Assembly: GCF_020103725.1 (NCBI RefSeq)
Contig: NZ_JAHXBG010000016.1
Coordinates: 124,001-188,000 of the forward strand
Direction of reading: 5' to 3'
Length of the DNA stretch: 64,000 bases
DNA from: Hyalangium gracile
GTDB taxonomy: Bacteria > Myxococcota > Myxococcia > Myxococcales > Myxococcaceae
The notes under the pieces were generated by a model. The model saw only the letters and a program-made list of their open reading frames with translations, was not told the origin of the DNA and ran no database searches. The position numbers and the translations under genes were made by a program. Position 1 is the stretch's first letter. Each line of letters starts with the position of its first letter. Positions 44,914-56,343 of the stretch are shown piece after piece.

Positions 44914-45671
44914 AGTCCCTCCCCTCCCTTCCAGAACATCTGCGTCGCCACCAGGAGCAGCACCAGGGCGAAGAGCTTCTTGAGCACCGCCGTGGGCACG
45001 CGCGGCATCAGCCGGCTCCCGAGATAGGCCCCCCCGAGCACGCCCACGATCAGGGGCGAGACGAGCGCCAGCTTCACGTGTCCGCGCCAGGCGTAGGAGG
45101 CCACGCTCGCGGCCCCCGTCACGCCGATCATCAGGTTGCTCGTGGCGCTGGCCACCTTGAAGGGCACCCGCATCCCATAGCTCATCAGCGGCACCTTCAG
45201 CGGCCCGCCGCCGACACCCAGCAGCGCCGACAGCCCGCCCGCCACGAACGAGCCGGAGACGCCCAGCGGGTAGTTCACCGGGGTGTACCCCGTCGTCACC
45301 GGCTCCTCGCGGCGCGAGCGCACCAGGAGGATCTGCAGGGCGACATAGAGGGTGAAGAAGCCGAACACCACCGCGACCATGGCCGGAGCCAGGTAGGCCG
45401 CCACCAGGCCTCCGGCGATGGCGCCGACCACGGTGGCCAGCTCCAGCGAGAGCCCCAGGCGGATGTCACTCAGGCGGTTGTCCACGTAGCTGGCCGCGGA
45501 GGCGCACGAGCTGGCCACCACGCACATGAGGCTCGCGGGCACCGCCTCCTCCAGCGGCAGGTGGAAGCCGAACACCAGCGCCGGCACCAACACCACCCCA
45601 CCGCCGATACCGAGCAGCGCGCCCGTCAGGCCCGCGAGACCACCCGCGGCGATGAGGAGGAAGACCGTCAT
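44892..45671 (-). CDS. TauE/SafE-family anion permease
   Basis: 259 aa, seven or eight hydrophobic helices. It contains the paired family motifs GLTGALLGIGGGVVLVPAL near the N-terminus and GGLSALLGVGGGPLKVPLM near the middle, the two inverted halves of TauE/SafE exporters. Substrates in the family include sulfite, sulfonates and organic acids; no neighbour here indicates which. It is the upstream partner of the DUF1634 gene. Confidence 0.88.
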   Translation of the reverse strand: MTVFLLIAAGGLAGLTGALLGIGGGVVLVPALVFGFHLPLEEAVPASLMCVVASSCASAASYVDNRLSDIRLGLSLELATVVGAIAGGLVAAYLAPAMVAVVFGFFTLYVALQILLVRSRREEPVTTGYTPVNYPLGVSGSFVAGGLSALLGVGGGPLKVPLMSYGMRVPFKVASATSNLMIGVTGAASVASYAWRGHVKLALVSPLIVGVLGGAYLGSRLMPRVPTAVLKKLFALVLLLVATQMFWKGGEGLWPSVWK

Positions 45672-45820
45672 TCTCCAGGAGGATAGGGGCGCGATCCGGG
45701 TTCGGATAGCGGCATTCCCCCTGGCCCCCAGTGCTCGCCTGGTCGGCCGCTGACCTCGAGCTCGCCTCTTGGACTCGAGGCCAGCGCGAACGTTCGGCAG
45801 CGGGCAACGCAGACGCCGGA

Positions 45821-46714
45821 TCAGGCGGCGTAGGCGCCGATGGTGCCCTCGGGGAACTCCTCGAGAAAACGCGCGCGCGTACGCGGCGTGAACGTGCCGC
45901 GAGTCATGTAGGCCAGCAGGCGACGGAGGATGCTTCGCGTCTGCTCCAGCGCGGCGTCCACCTCGGCGGCGAAGTCGAAGCCGTCATGCCGGTACAGCTC
46001 GTGGAAGCTCAGCTGCGAGTAGGCCGGCAGCGCTCGGGTCCGCCCCAGCGGGCTGGAGAGCACCATCCCCATGAGGTAGAGCCCCCGCACCCACCCGTCC
46101 ACCTGCGCCTTCGTGGGAGCCTGCCCCACCCGCTCCTGCGAGGACAGCCGGACGAGCTCGTAGATGCCGCGGCCGATGCCCCGGTAGGGAAAGCTGGCGC
46201 TCTTGATGACCTGGAAGCGCTCGCGCAGGCGCGGGGTGCCGAGGATCTCCATGCCGTGCAGCTCGCGCAGATAGAAGAGCGTCTGCGCCCACTCGAGCTG
46301 CCGGTGGGCGTCCAGCACCGACTCCTCCTTGCGCTTGTGGCGCGCCACGAGCCGATCCACCTCCGGGTGCAGCCGCCGATCCAGGCACAGGTGCGTGAAG
46401 TAGCCGGCCAGCACCGCCAGGCCGGGCTCGGTGCCCACCAGGGCGCCGGTGGCCACCAGCTCGCCCATCTTCAGCCCCAGCCCCACGGGCGCGCGCTCGT
46501 GGTACAGCCGCGCGAAGGGCGGCAGATCCTTCTCGGGCAGCAGCGCCGACAGGCCGCCCCGTAGCCCCTCGCAGACCGGTAGATCCGGCAGCGCCGCGCC
46601 GAAGCGGGCATAGGGCAGATCCTCGGCAAGGGCCCGTGCGATGTCGGGTGGCAGGTTGCCCGGGTGGGCGGCGAGCTGCTCGATGGCGGTCAGGTGCAGC
46701 AGCAGCGTGGGCAT
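45821..46714 (-). CDS. Zinc-dependent phospholipase C-like family protein
   Basis: 297 aa, mostly helical. MPTLLLHLTAIEQLA at the N-terminus, ARFGAALPDLPV near residue 37, YHERAP near residue 70, and LAGYFTHLCLDRRLHPEVDRLV near residue 105 give the scattered His/Asp pattern of zinc-dependent PLC-like proteins. No signal peptide, so probably cytoplasmic. Activity unproven. It is divergent from pepA. Confidence 0.7.
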   Translation of the reverse strand: MPTLLLHLTAIEQLAAHPGNLPPDIARALAEDLPYARFGAALPDLPVCEGLRGGLSALLPEKDLPPFARLYHERAPVGLGLKMGELVATGALVGTEPGLAVLAGYFTHLCLDRRLHPEVDRLVARHKRKEESVLDAHRQLEWAQTLFYLRELHGMEILGTPRLRERFQVIKSASFPYRGIGRGIYELVRLSSQERVGQAPTKAQVDGWVRGLYLMGMVLSSPLGRTRALPAYSQLSFHELYRHDGFDFAAEVDAALEQTRSILRRLLAYMTRGTFTPRTRARFLEEFPEGTIGAYAA

Positions 46715-46773
46715 ACGCGGTAAGAGCTACCCAGCGCGACGCGTCAATGCAACGTTCACGTGAAGCCGAAGCT

Positions 46774-46801
46774 TTGAGACCAACAAGGGCGGCGCTACAG
46801 T
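46774..46801 (+). promoter_or_regulatory. Possible sigma-70 promoter of pepA
   Basis: TTGAGA (46774-46779), 16-nt spacer, TACAGT (46796-46801), about 40 nt before the pepA ATG. The spacing is slightly short; the match is moderate. Confidence 0.4.
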
Positions 46802-46840
46802 CCGCGCCGTTTTTCCTACCCCCAGGAGTACATCCTCACC

Positions 46841-48442
<1,602 letters not shown>

Positions 48443-48461
48443 GAGCCGCTGTACGCCGGAT

Positions 48462-48487
48462 GGGGTGAGGACCTCGCGCCTCACCCC
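48462..48487. terminator. Hairpin between convergent pepA and lipoprotein genes
   Basis: GGGGTGAGG and CCTCACCCC form a perfect 9-bp stem with an 8-nt loop, 19 bp after the pepA stop and 11 bp before the opposite stop. There is no clear T run; the call rests on position and symmetry. Confidence 0.55.
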
Positions 48488-48498
48488 TCCGTGCCAGA

Positions 48499-49098
48499 CT
48501 AGCCGCGCTCCGGAATGGGACGCACGGCGCCGAAGAGGGCCTCCACGCTGCGCGTGACGTCCTCCGACGAGGACTCCGCCGGCCACGTGGCGAGCATCAT
48601 GAAGACCCGGCCAGGGCTGCCCTCCGTCACCGCCACGCGGCCGTACACGTCCTCGCCCACCTGGAAGTTGAAGCCCACCGCGCTGTCGGACAGCGGGAGC
48701 GGCTCCGGATCCGAGGCGACGAAGCCCGGCTGCTCGCGCAGGCCCTGGTTCAGCCGCTCGGCGAACTGGGTGGGAGTGGCCACGGCGGGAGCCACCTGGA
48801 GCACCACCTGGGCGCCGCTGGTGCGGTGCTTGAGGACGACGGGGATGGCCATCCCCTCGGGAGAGTTCTGCTCCTCCGTCTCGTCGAGCTGCCACTCCGC
48901 GGTGGGCCGGACGATCTCGAAGCCCAGATCCTCATCCACGTAGCGGCGCGTCGAGGAGGCGTGGTCCTCCGCGGCCAGGGTGGCCTTCGCGGCCTGCGCC
49001 TCCTGAGCCACCCGCGGCCCCTTCACCGAGGAGCGCGAGGCCCCACACGCCGTGCACAGCGCCACCACGCCCAAGCCCAGCCAACCCAACCGACCCAT
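48499..49098 (-). CDS. Lipoprotein of unknown function
   Basis: 199 aa from ATG 49098 with a Gly-rich ribosome region (GTGGGG); an in-frame ATG at 49140 would bury the signal. Lipobox VALCTACGAS. The mature part (about 55-190) has RRYVDEDLGFEIVRPTAEWQL and FAERLNQGLREQPGF, resembling PsbP/MOG1-like periplasmic folds found in bacterial lipoproteins. No catalytic motif. Confidence 0.75.
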   Translation of the reverse strand: MGRLGWLGLGVVALCTACGASRSSVKGPRVAQEAQAAKATLAAEDHASSTRRYVDEDLGFEIVRPTAEWQLDETEEQNSPEGMAIPVVLKHRTSGAQVVLQVAPAVATPTQFAERLNQGLREQPGFVASDPEPLPLSDSAVGFNFQVGEDVYGRVAVTEGSPGRVFMMLATWPAESSSEDVTRSVEALFGAVRPIPERG

Positions 49099-49188
49099 GT
49101 CCCCACCCCCAACCCCAAGCCTGATCGCAAACGTGGGCACGGGCCGCGTGTGCGGCCAGTGGGGCTGTCGTGGGAGGTGGGCCTCCTG

Positions 49189-49914
49189 TCAGGCGGCGGA
49201 AACTTCGTCGGCGATCGCCCGGGCGGCGGCCACCGGATCCACCGCGGTGTGCACGGGTCGGCCGACCACGAGCAGATCCCCTCCGGCCCGGATCGCGAAG
49301 GCCGGCGTCTCCGCGCGGGCCTGGTCCCCCTTCTCCGCGCCCGCGGGCCGGATGCCCGGGGTGCACAGGAAGGGCGAGGGACCGAGCAGGCGACGCAGGC
49401 CCTCCGCCTCGCGAGGCGAGCACACCAGGCCATCCACCCCGGCGTCCACGGCGAGCCGCGCCAGCCGCTGGGCCGCCGCCTCCGGAGTGCCGGTGAGCCC
49501 CACCGCCGCCACGTCCTCGGCGGACAGCGAGGTGAGCACCGTCACCGCCAGCACCCTGGGAGGCGCGTGGCCCTGGGCCCTGGCGCCCTCGCGAGCGCCG
49601 CGCACCGCGGCCTCGAGCATGGCCTTGCCGCCCGCCGCATGGACGGTGAGCAGCGCCACTCCGAGCGCTCCGGCGCGAGCGGCCGCCAGCTCCACGGTGT
49701 TGGGGATGTCGTGCAGCTTCAGATCGAGGAACACCTTGGCGCCGAGCTTCTGGAACGCCGCCACGGCCGCCGGGCCATGCTCGACGAAGAGCGAGAGCCC
49801 CACCTTGGCGTAGCCCATGTGCGGCGCCACCCGCGAGTACAAGGAGAGGCCCTGCTCCAGCGGCAGATCCGCGGCGAGGGCGAGCCGCTCACGGGCGGCG
49901 GGAGAAGTGCTCAC
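49189..49914 (-). CDS. pyrF: Orotidine 5'-phosphate decarboxylase
   Basis: 241 aa from GTG 49914, preceded by GGAAGGA. Signature [13 protein letters not shown] (about residue 60) with the Lys/Asp catalytic tetrad, TVHAAGG, and phosphate-binding [12 protein letters not shown] near the C-terminus. It makes UMP, the last step in de novo pyrimidine synthesis. Its GTG overlaps the TGA of the DUF4388 gene (GTGA). Confidence 0.94.
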   Translation of the reverse strand: MSTSPAARERLALAADLPLEQGLSLYSRVAPHMGYAKVGLSLFVEHGPAAVAAFQKLGAKVFLDLKLHDIPNTVELAAARAGALGVALLTVHAAGGKAMLEAAVRGAREGARAQGHAPPRVLAVTVLTSLSAEDVAAVGLTGTPEAAAQRLARLAVDAGVDGLVCSPREAEGLRRLLGPSPFLCTPGIRPAGAEKGDQARAETPAFAIRAGGDLLVVGRPVHTAVDPVAAARAIADEVSAA

Positions 49915-51161
49915 GTCAGTCCTTCCTGGAGGGCGCGGTAGGTCAGCGCCAGCTGGTCCGCGAGATCCTTCGGTAGCACGTTCTGCGCGGAGAAGAGCGC
50001 ATAGGACACGAACGCGTCGAGCGCCTCCAAGGTCAGCGCGCGAGAGAGCGCCTCGTCTCCGCACGCCACGTTGCGGCGGATCTGCTCCACGTCCACGCGG
50101 CCCTCCGCGTCGAGCAGCACGCTGGCATACGCGTCCTCCAGCCCCGCGGGAGGCGACTTGAGGAAGCCCTGGAACATGCCCACGTCGCGGCCCATCTCCT
50201 GGACGGCGCGGAACACCAGCGAGAGCAGCAGGTTGTAGCGCTCCTCGGGGCCGAGCATCTCCGAGGCCATCATGTCCATCGTGGCCGAGGGCTCGGCCTT
50301 CGGCTGGGGTGGCGGCGCCTCGGGCTCGACGACGAGCGAGCCCCCGCGCACGCGCTCCTCCACCCAGGTGAAGAAGGCGTGGAGGCTGCCCTCGTACGCG
50401 GCGCGCAGCTCCTTCAACGTCACGCCCGGCCGGGCCTTGGCGGCCAGCGCCTCCTCTCCCGGCGCGAAGCCGCCCTTGCCCACCCGCAGCCGCAGGTCAT
50501 CCGGGAACTGGCGGCGCAGCCGGTTGGTCGCCTCGCCGCGCTTGATGCCCTGGATGACGAGATCCTTGGTGCGCTCGGGCAGCTTGACGACGTCGCTCAC
50601 CGGCGCCTGGGCCTCCAGGAAGAGGAAGCTGCCCTCCATCATCTCGAAGAGGTTCAGCACCACCTCGCGCACCAGGAACGTCATGGCGTTGTAGAGGTTG
50701 GCCTCGGAGACCATCTCCTCGGTGGTGAGCACCTGGCCGATGCGCCGCGTGGGCGTCACCAGGCTCACCGCGCGGGTGAGCTGATCCGAGGTGAGCAGCC
50801 CGAGCTGCACGAGCGCGGCGCCCAGCCGCTCGTAGCGCTCGGTGGAGGTGGCGAACACCACCTGCCCGTCCCGGAACGTCACCGTGCGGCGCAGCGGCCC
50901 GTGCTGGACGATGAGCTGTCCGCTGCGGATGCCCGACAGGACGTAGGAGAAGACATCCTCCATGAAGAGCGAGCCCAGATTGCCGGCGAAGAAGCCGATC
51001 AGATCCGGTGGCTCTCTGAGGAGGATCATCCCTTCGGGCGAGTGAAAATGCGCCGCGTAGGGACGGGTCGGCGACATGCCGACGGTGAGCGGCCGCTCGA
51101 GCTCGAGAGCGGCCGACTCACCGGTGATGCGAGGAGTGGCTTTGGGGCGTGGAGGTGCCAC
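49911..51161 (-). CDS. DUF4388 (PATAN) domain protein
   Basis: 416 aa from GTG 51161. The N-terminal ~100 residues fit the DUF4388/PATAN domain ([32 protein letters not shown]), a module common in myxobacterial and cyanobacterial signalling proteins. Residues 105-200 continue with [21 protein letters not shown], a type II secretion GspE-N-like segment. The remainder is helical with no known domain. Role unknown; regulatory scaffold is likely. Translationally coupled to pyrF. Confidence 0.8.
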   Translation of the reverse strand: MAPPRPKATPRITGESAALELERPLTVGMSPTRPYAAHFHSPEGMILLREPPDLIGFFAGNLGSLFMEDVFSYVLSGIRSGQLIVQHGPLRRTVTFRDGQVVFATSTERYERLGAALVQLGLLTSDQLTRAVSLVTPTRRIGQVLTTEEMVSEANLYNAMTFLVREVVLNLFEMMEGSFLFLEAQAPVSDVVKLPERTKDLVIQGIKRGEATNRLRRQFPDDLRLRVGKGGFAPGEEALAAKARPGVTLKELRAAYEGSLHAFFTWVEERVRGGSLVVEPEAPPPQPKAEPSATMDMMASEMLGPEERYNLLLSLVFRAVQEMGRDVGMFQGFLKSPPAGLEDAYASVLLDAEGRVDVEQIRRNVACGDEALSRALTLEALDAFVSYALFSAQNVLPKDLADQLALTYRALQEGLT

Positions 51162-51170
51162 GCTTCCAGT

Positions 51171-52265
51171 CTACTTCTTCTTCTTCAGCTCGGAATCGAT
51201 GATGGTCTTGAATTCCTCGGCGGGCACCGCGCCCGACAGGACGATGCCGTTGATGAAGAAGGCTGGGGTCCCGCTGACCCCCACCTTCTCGCCATCGGCC
51301 ATGTCCTTCTTGACCAGCTCGGCCTTCTTGCCGGAGTCCAGGCACTCGTTGAAGCGAGCGGTGTCCAGGCCGAGGTCCGCGGCGTGCTTCTTCAGGTCAT
51401 CCACCGTGAGCGCCTGCTGATTGGCGAACAGCTTGTCGTGGTACTCCCAGAACTTGTTCTGGTCCGCGGCGCACGCGGAGGCCTCGGCGGCCTTGGGCGC
51501 CTCCTTGTGGAAGCTCAGCGGGAAGTGGCGGAACACCAGGCGGACCTGGTCGCCGTAGCTCTTCACCACCTCGTCCACGGTGTTCTTGGCGCGGCTGCAG
51601 AACGGGCACTGGAAGTCGCTGAACTCCACGATGGTGACCGGAGCGTTCTCCGGGCCCTTCGACGGACCGGTGGCCGCCACCTGCACGCGCTTCTCGGGCA
51701 GGGAGATCTGCACGTCCGCCTTGCTCTTCAGGTCGGTGAACAGGGCCTGCGCCTTCTCGCGCCGGGTCTGCTCGGTGAGCATCTTGACGATCTCGGGCTT
51801 GACCTGCTCCACCGTCACCTCGGGGGGCAGCTGGCCGGAGGCCTTGGCCTGCTCGAAGATCTTCTTGATCTCGTCGTCGCCCGGCTGGGCGACCTTGTCC
51901 TCCACCTCGGCCTTGAGCAGCGCGTCCTCGTTGGCCAGGCCGCGCTTCTTGGCCTCCGCCTGCACGAGCTTCTCGATCACGTAGCCCTCGAGGCCGCGCT
52001 TGATCATCTCCTGCTTGCGCTTCTCGAGGTCCATCAGCTGCGGCCCGATGCGGCCAGCGAGCTCACCGTAGGTGACCTTCTGCTCGGCGCCATCCACCTT
52101 GTAGGTGGCGACGACCTGCTCCGGAGGCAGATCGCACTGAGCCCCGGAGGCGCCAGCGGCGGTGGTGGTGGGATTGGCCGCGGGCGTCGTCTGCTTGTTG
52201 CAGCCGGCGGCGAAAGAGGCCGCCAGGAGCGCGGCAAGGACAATTCGGGAGGGACGCATGGACAT
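51171..52265 (-). CDS. DsbA-like thioredoxin-fold lipoprotein
   Basis: 364 aa. Lipobox SFAAGCNK. The middle (about 50-175) resembles a SurA/PpiC-type N-terminal helical domain (GLEGYVIEKLVQAEAKKRGL). The C-terminal DsbA domain has active-site CPFC (Cys220, Cys223) and the cis-Pro loop VGVSGTPAFFING. A periplasmic disulfide oxidoreductase is likely. It is 9 bp upstream of the DUF4388 gene on the same strand. Confidence 0.88.
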   Translation of the reverse strand: MSMRPSRIVLAALLAASFAAGCNKQTTPAANPTTTAAGASGAQCDLPPEQVVATYKVDGAEQKVTYGELAGRIGPQLMDLEKRKQEMIKRGLEGYVIEKLVQAEAKKRGLANEDALLKAEVEDKVAQPGDDEIKKIFEQAKASGQLPPEVTVEQVKPEIVKMLTEQTRREKAQALFTDLKSKADVQISLPEKRVQVAATGPSKGPENAPVTIVEFSDFQCPFCSRAKNTVDEVVKSYGDQVRLVFRHFPLSFHKEAPKAAEASACAADQNKFWEYHDKLFANQQALTVDDLKKHAADLGLDTARFNECLDSGKKAELVKKDMADGEKVGVSGTPAFFINGIVLSGAVPAEEFKTIIDSELKKKK

Positions 52266-52317
52266 GGGTCCGGCGTCTTAATCGAGGTGTCCAGTGCCTC
52301 GCAAAAGAAACTTCCGA

Positions 52318-53262
52318 TCAGGCGACCAGCGGCTCCAGGTCCCGTCCGCTCGCCAGCTCGGGCAGGCGCACCTCTGCTCGCTCCACGTCCGCCGGCCGGC
52401 CCTGGACGAGCTCGTAGCAGCTCGGGTCCGACAGCACCTTCTGCACCAGCTTGTGGTTGAGCGCGTGCCCCGTCTTGAACACCTTCAGGTGGCCGATGAC
52501 GGGCCGCCCGAAGAGGGACACGTCCCCGATGGCGTCGAGGATCTTGTGCCGCACGAACTCGTCCGGGAAGCGCAGCCCGTCCGGGTTGAGGATGGAGGAC
52601 TCGTCCACGACGATGGCGTTGTCCAGCGAGCCGCCGCGCGCCAGCCCCAGCTTCTTGAGCATCTCCACGTCCCGCAGGAAGCCGAAGGTGCGCGCGCGGG
52701 AGATCTCCCCGGAGAAGCAGCGGTCGCTCAGCTCGAGCTCGAAGGACTGGCTGGAGATGAGCGGGTGCTTGAAGTCGATGGTGCAGCTGACGCCGAAGCG
52801 GCGGGCGGGGACCAGCGAGGCCTCCTTGTCGCCCTCCGTCACGGTGACGGGCTTCTTGATGACCAGGTAGCTGCGCCGCCCCTCCAGCTCGCGCACGCCC
52901 ACGCTCGTCACCATCTGCACGAAGTGCTCGGCGCTGCCGTCCATGACGGGCACCTCGGGGCCATCCAGCTCCACGCGCACGTTGTCGATGCCCAGCCCCG
53001 CCAGCGCCGACAGCAGGTGCTCCACCGTGCCCACCTTCACGCCGTCCTTGCCCAGGGTGGTGGCCAGCGCGGTGTCCACCACGAACTCGGAGCGCGCCGG
53101 GATGGCGACCTGCCCCGCCAGGTCCGTGCGGACGAAGACGATGCCGTGATCGGCCGGAGCCGGCCACAGCGTGAGGTTCACCGGAACGCCCGAGTGGAGC
53201 CCTACGCCCTTGCAGGAGACGGGCTCTGAGATGGTGCGCTGGTAGTCGGGGAACAAAGGCAT
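52318..53262 (-). CDS. lpxC: UDP-3-O-acyl-N-acetylglucosamine deacetylase
   Basis: 314 aa with GAGAGGCG before the ATG. Zinc and catalytic motifs: VGTVEHLLSALAGLGIDN, RHKILDAIGD and KTGHALNHKL, plus SRARTFGF. LpxC commits UDP-acyl-GlcNAc to lipid A synthesis, confirming an LPS-bearing Gram-negative envelope. Single gene with a long (439 bp) upstream gap. Confidence 0.96.
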   Translation of the reverse strand: MPLFPDYQRTISEPVSCKGVGLHSGVPVNLTLWPAPADHGIVFVRTDLAGQVAIPARSEFVVDTALATTLGKDGVKVGTVEHLLSALAGLGIDNVRVELDGPEVPVMDGSAEHFVQMVTSVGVRELEGRRSYLVIKKPVTVTEGDKEASLVPARRFGVSCTIDFKHPLISSQSFELELSDRCFSGEISRARTFGFLRDVEMLKKLGLARGGSLDNAIVVDESSILNPDGLRFPDEFVRHKILDAIGDVSLFGRPVIGHLKVFKTGHALNHKLVQKVLSDPSCYELVQGRPADVERAEVRLPELASGRDLEPLVA

Positions 53263-53701
53263 TGCGGTGTCGCCTCTCTCACGCTGCTCGCTACGGCCTG
53301 TCTTACCGCCCGGGCCCTGGCTACGGGCCCGAAACGTTCACTTCTGGATCTGAAACGCCGCACTGACGAGAGCAAGCCCCATGCCACCCTGCCTGTAACC
53401 CCACCCATTCCAACGTGCCGCAGGGATTCCACTCAAACCCCTGAAACTCCAGGGATTTCTCCCATCCTGGCGCAGCGACTGCGTGCTGCGCGCGGCCTTC
53501 CCCCTCAACTCACTGGGTCCCTCCGCCCCCGACCGTGACATCCGTGTCCGGAAATCCTCGCCCAGACACCCCGGACTTGTGACCTGGTGGACACCTGCCC
53601 GTGATGCAATGCGGCGGGTCCATAGCGCAAGGGACCGGTTGGAGGCAATCGCTCCTCCAGTTGGGAGCCCCAGCACTGGGAGTGATTCGCGAGGGAAGCG
53701 C
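53263..53701. other. Long gap upstream of lpxC with no recognised gene
   Basis: 439 bp. Short frames exist on both strands but none looks like a protein: no ribosome sites, no family resemblance, low coding character. Two CAGGGATT boxes occur about 50 bp apart (near 53411 and 53450). It must hold the lpxC promoter, but I could not identify it. Confidence 0.4.
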
Positions 53702-55192
53702 TCAGCGGCTGGCGGGCGCCAGGAAGCGATCCCGGAGGGCCTCGGCTTCTTTGCGATCAAAGGATCGGCCCTGGAGGGCGACGCGGCGGCTGACCGAGGT
53801 GAAGGTGTGCTCCAGCGTCGGCGTGAACTGGCGAAGGTCCTCGGCGAGCCGCTGGCGGATGCTGGGGCCCTCGGGCGGCCAGGGCAGCTCCACGAGGAGC
53901 GCGGCGAAGCGGTCGAAGGCCTCGTAGTCCGAGTAGCGCAGCAGCTGGTAGCTCACGTCCTGGAAGTAGCTCAGGAAGGACTTGAAGGCCGAGAGGGCCG
54001 CCTCCGCGGCGGCCACATCCTCCGAGCGCAGCGCCAGCTCGGTGCCGCGGCACAGCTGGCCGAAGACCCACAGATCCTTGCGCAGGCGCCAGGCCATGGA
54101 CTCCTGGGCCACCAGCTGCTGGAAGGCCTCCTCGCCGGTGGCGGCTCCGGGCTCGAGCGCCTCCACCAGGGCCACCACCTGGGCGCGGAAGAGCGCGGTG
54201 AAGGCGATGGCGGCCTTCATGGGCGCGTCCGGATGGGCCTCCAGATCGACGAGCACCTCGCGGGCGATGCGGTTGGTCTCCTTGGCGATGTCCCGCGCGG
54301 CGCGGAGGCTGGCGGCCTTCAGGCGCTTGGGGCCCACCTGGGTGGCCAGCTCGTTGCGAAGGAAGCCCATCAGGCTCACGGCCTCGCTGCGCACCAGGGC
54401 GAGCACCACGCGCGCGCGCCGGGGCGTGGAGTCGTCCCCCTCCCGGCCCACATAGGAGAGGTAGCGCAGCAGGCGGAAGAGGCCGAGGAAGGCGACGGTG
54501 AAGGGAGCGCGGATGTCCTGCGGCTGGCTGGCGAGCAGCTCGAGGACGCGCACCGAGCGGAGACGGTCGTACTCGATGCGGAACTCGAGCGGCCGGAAGG
54601 GGCGGAAGTAGCGGTTGAGGACGATCTCCCGCAGGGCCAGGTTGCCCACGTCGGTGAAGAGGGCCAGGCCGCACACGGGCAGCTTGAGCAGGTGATCGAT
54701 GAGGTTGCGCAGGGACTCGAAGGCCTCGCGCAGGACGAAGAGGCTCTCCTGGGGGGTCTCCTGGTCGAGCTCCTCCTCGATGAAGGCGCGGCGGACGCGG
54801 TCATCGGCGAGCTGGGTCTCCACGTACTTGCGGAAGACGCGCTTGGAGTCCGAGTCCGGATCCAGCAGGCGGCGGCCGATGCGGATGGCGCGGTGGATGG
54901 CGTCGCGGACGTCCTCGAGCTCCTCGTGGAAGTCCCGGGTGACGAGGGGGCGCTCCTGGGAGTCCACCACCACGTTGTGGAGGTTGAAGTAGCGCTCCAC
55001 GCCACGCAGGAGCATCTCGAACTCGAAGAGCTGCTCCTCGCGGCCCTCGATGCTGACGCCGCGCAGCCAGCGCTCGCGCTCGGCGAGGACGCCGACACGG
55101 GAGCCCTGCGAGGTGCGTACCAGATCCGCGTAGAAGTCCCGGGCGACGCGGGGCGTCGTCTGGGAAGGCTCCTTCGCGCGTACCTGGCTCAT
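53702..55192 (-). CDS. Conserved-looking helical protein of unknown function
   Basis: 496 aa. Predicted largely alpha-helical and charged, with no signal peptide, membrane helix or catalytic motif that I recognise. Segments such as FHEELEDVRDAIHRAIRIGRR and HEVYL-free helices dominate; there is one short hydrophobic patch (LPVCGLALF). Strong GC3 pattern and a clean start support it as a real gene. It begins 16 bp after the ruvB stop, on the same strand, so may be co-transcribed. Confidence 0.75.
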   Translation of the reverse strand: MSQVRAKEPSQTTPRVARDFYADLVRTSQGSRVGVLAERERWLRGVSIEGREEQLFEFEMLLRGVERYFNLHNVVVDSQERPLVTRDFHEELEDVRDAIHRAIRIGRRLLDPDSDSKRVFRKYVETQLADDRVRRAFIEEELDQETPQESLFVLREAFESLRNLIDHLLKLPVCGLALFTDVGNLALREIVLNRYFRPFRPLEFRIEYDRLRSVRVLELLASQPQDIRAPFTVAFLGLFRLLRYLSYVGREGDDSTPRRARVVLALVRSEAVSLMGFLRNELATQVGPKRLKAASLRAARDIAKETNRIAREVLVDLEAHPDAPMKAAIAFTALFRAQVVALVEALEPGAATGEEAFQQLVAQESMAWRLRKDLWVFGQLCRGTELALRSEDVAAAEAALSAFKSFLSYFQDVSYQLLRYSDYEAFDRFAALLVELPWPPEGPSIRQRLAEDLRQFTPTLEHTFTSVSRRVALQGRSFDRKEAEALRDRFLAPASR

Positions 55193-55208
55193 CGTGGGGA
55201 GATCCCTA

Positions 55209-56243
55209 TCAGAAGAGGCTGCCCTGAGGTGAGGCGGGAGGGGGGGCCTTCTTGAAATAACCGTAGGCTCGGTGGGTGGCCATGCGGCCTCGGGGGGTGC
55301 GCTGGAGGAAGCCTTCTTGGAGCAGGAAGGGCTCGTACACGTCCTCGATGGTGTCGCGCTGCTCGCCCACGCTGGCGGCGATGGTCTCCACGCCCACCGG
55401 GCCGCCGCCGAACTTCTCGATGATGGTCAGCAGGATCTTCCGATCCATGGCGTCCAGGCCGCTGGCGTCCACCCCGAGCCGATCCAGCGAGCTACGGGCC
55501 AGCTCCTGGGTGATGCGGCCCTCGCCCTCCACCTGGGCGAAGTCTCGCAGCCGGCGCAGCAGGCGGTTGGCGATGCGGGGCGTGCCGCGCGAGCGGGTGG
55601 CCATCTCCTTGCTGGCGTCGCGGTCCAGGGGGATGCCGAGGATGCGCGCCGAGCGGTTGAGGATGAGCTCCAGGTGCCTGGGCTCGTAGTACTCCAGGCG
55701 CTCCTGGATCTGGAACCTGTCCCGGAGCGGTGAGGTGAGGAGGCCCGTGCGGGTGGTGGCGCCGATGAGGGTGAAGGGCGGCAGATCGATCTTCATCGCT
55801 CGGGCGGCGGGGCCCGTGTCGATGGTGATGTCCAGCCGGAAGTCCTCCATGGCGGGGTAGAGATACTCCTCGACGGCGGCGTTGAGGCGGTGGATCTCGT
55901 CGATGAAGAGGACGTCGCGCTCGTTGAGGTTGGTGAGCAGGCCGGCCAGGTCGCCCTTGCGCTCGAGCGCGGGGCCGCTGGTGACGTGGATGCCCACGCC
56001 GAGCTCGGAGGCGATGATGTGGGCCAGCGACGTCTTGCCCAGGCCGGGAGGCCCGGAGAACAGGCAGTGGTCGAGCGCGTCCTTCCGGTGGCCCGCGGCG
56101 CGCACGTAGACCTTGAGCTTCTCGACGACGGCGTCCTGCCCCACGTACTCCTCGAAGGTGCGGGGTCGGAGCGAGGCCTCCAGGCGGACGTCATCCCCCA
56201 GGGCCTCCTCGGACAGCGTCTCGGACTTGCGCTTCGTAGCCAT
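55209..56243 (-). CDS. ruvB: Holliday junction branch-migration helicase RuvB
   Basis: 344 aa from ATG 56243; an ATG at 56288 lacks ribosome-site spacing. Starts with [18 protein letters not shown], then [13 protein letters not shown], Walker [13 protein letters not shown], Walker [29 protein letters not shown] sensor region and the C-terminal RTPRGRMAT winged-helix end. It drives branch migration with RuvA. ruvA and ruvC are not adjacent. Divergent from the dehydrogenase gene. Confidence 0.96.
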   Translation of the reverse strand: MATKRKSETLSEEALGDDVRLEASLRPRTFEEYVGQDAVVEKLKVYVRAAGHRKDALDHCLFSGPPGLGKTSLAHIIASELGVGIHVTSGPALERKGDLAGLLTNLNERDVLFIDEIHRLNAAVEEYLYPAMEDFRLDITIDTGPAARAMKIDLPPFTLIGATTRTGLLTSPLRDRFQIQERLEYYEPRHLELILNRSARILGIPLDRDASKEMATRSRGTPRIANRLLRRLRDFAQVEGEGRITQELARSSLDRLGVDASGLDAMDRKILLTIIEKFGGGPVGVETIAASVGEQRDTIEDVYEPFLLQEGFLQRTPRGRMATHRAYGYFKKAPPPASPQGSLF

Positions 56244-56343
56244 TGCAGTGTTCACCCTACCAAGAACGGCGCGTGTGTCGTCGTCCATCTCCCGGGGATA
56301 GACTCGCGCGCCACACAGGCTGGCTGGCCAGGGAGCGCACGAC

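Noticed and set aside
53338-53760. 140-codon minus-strand frame upstream of lpxC
   Set aside because: No ribosome site, overlaps the 53702 gene, irregular codon use and no family resemblance.
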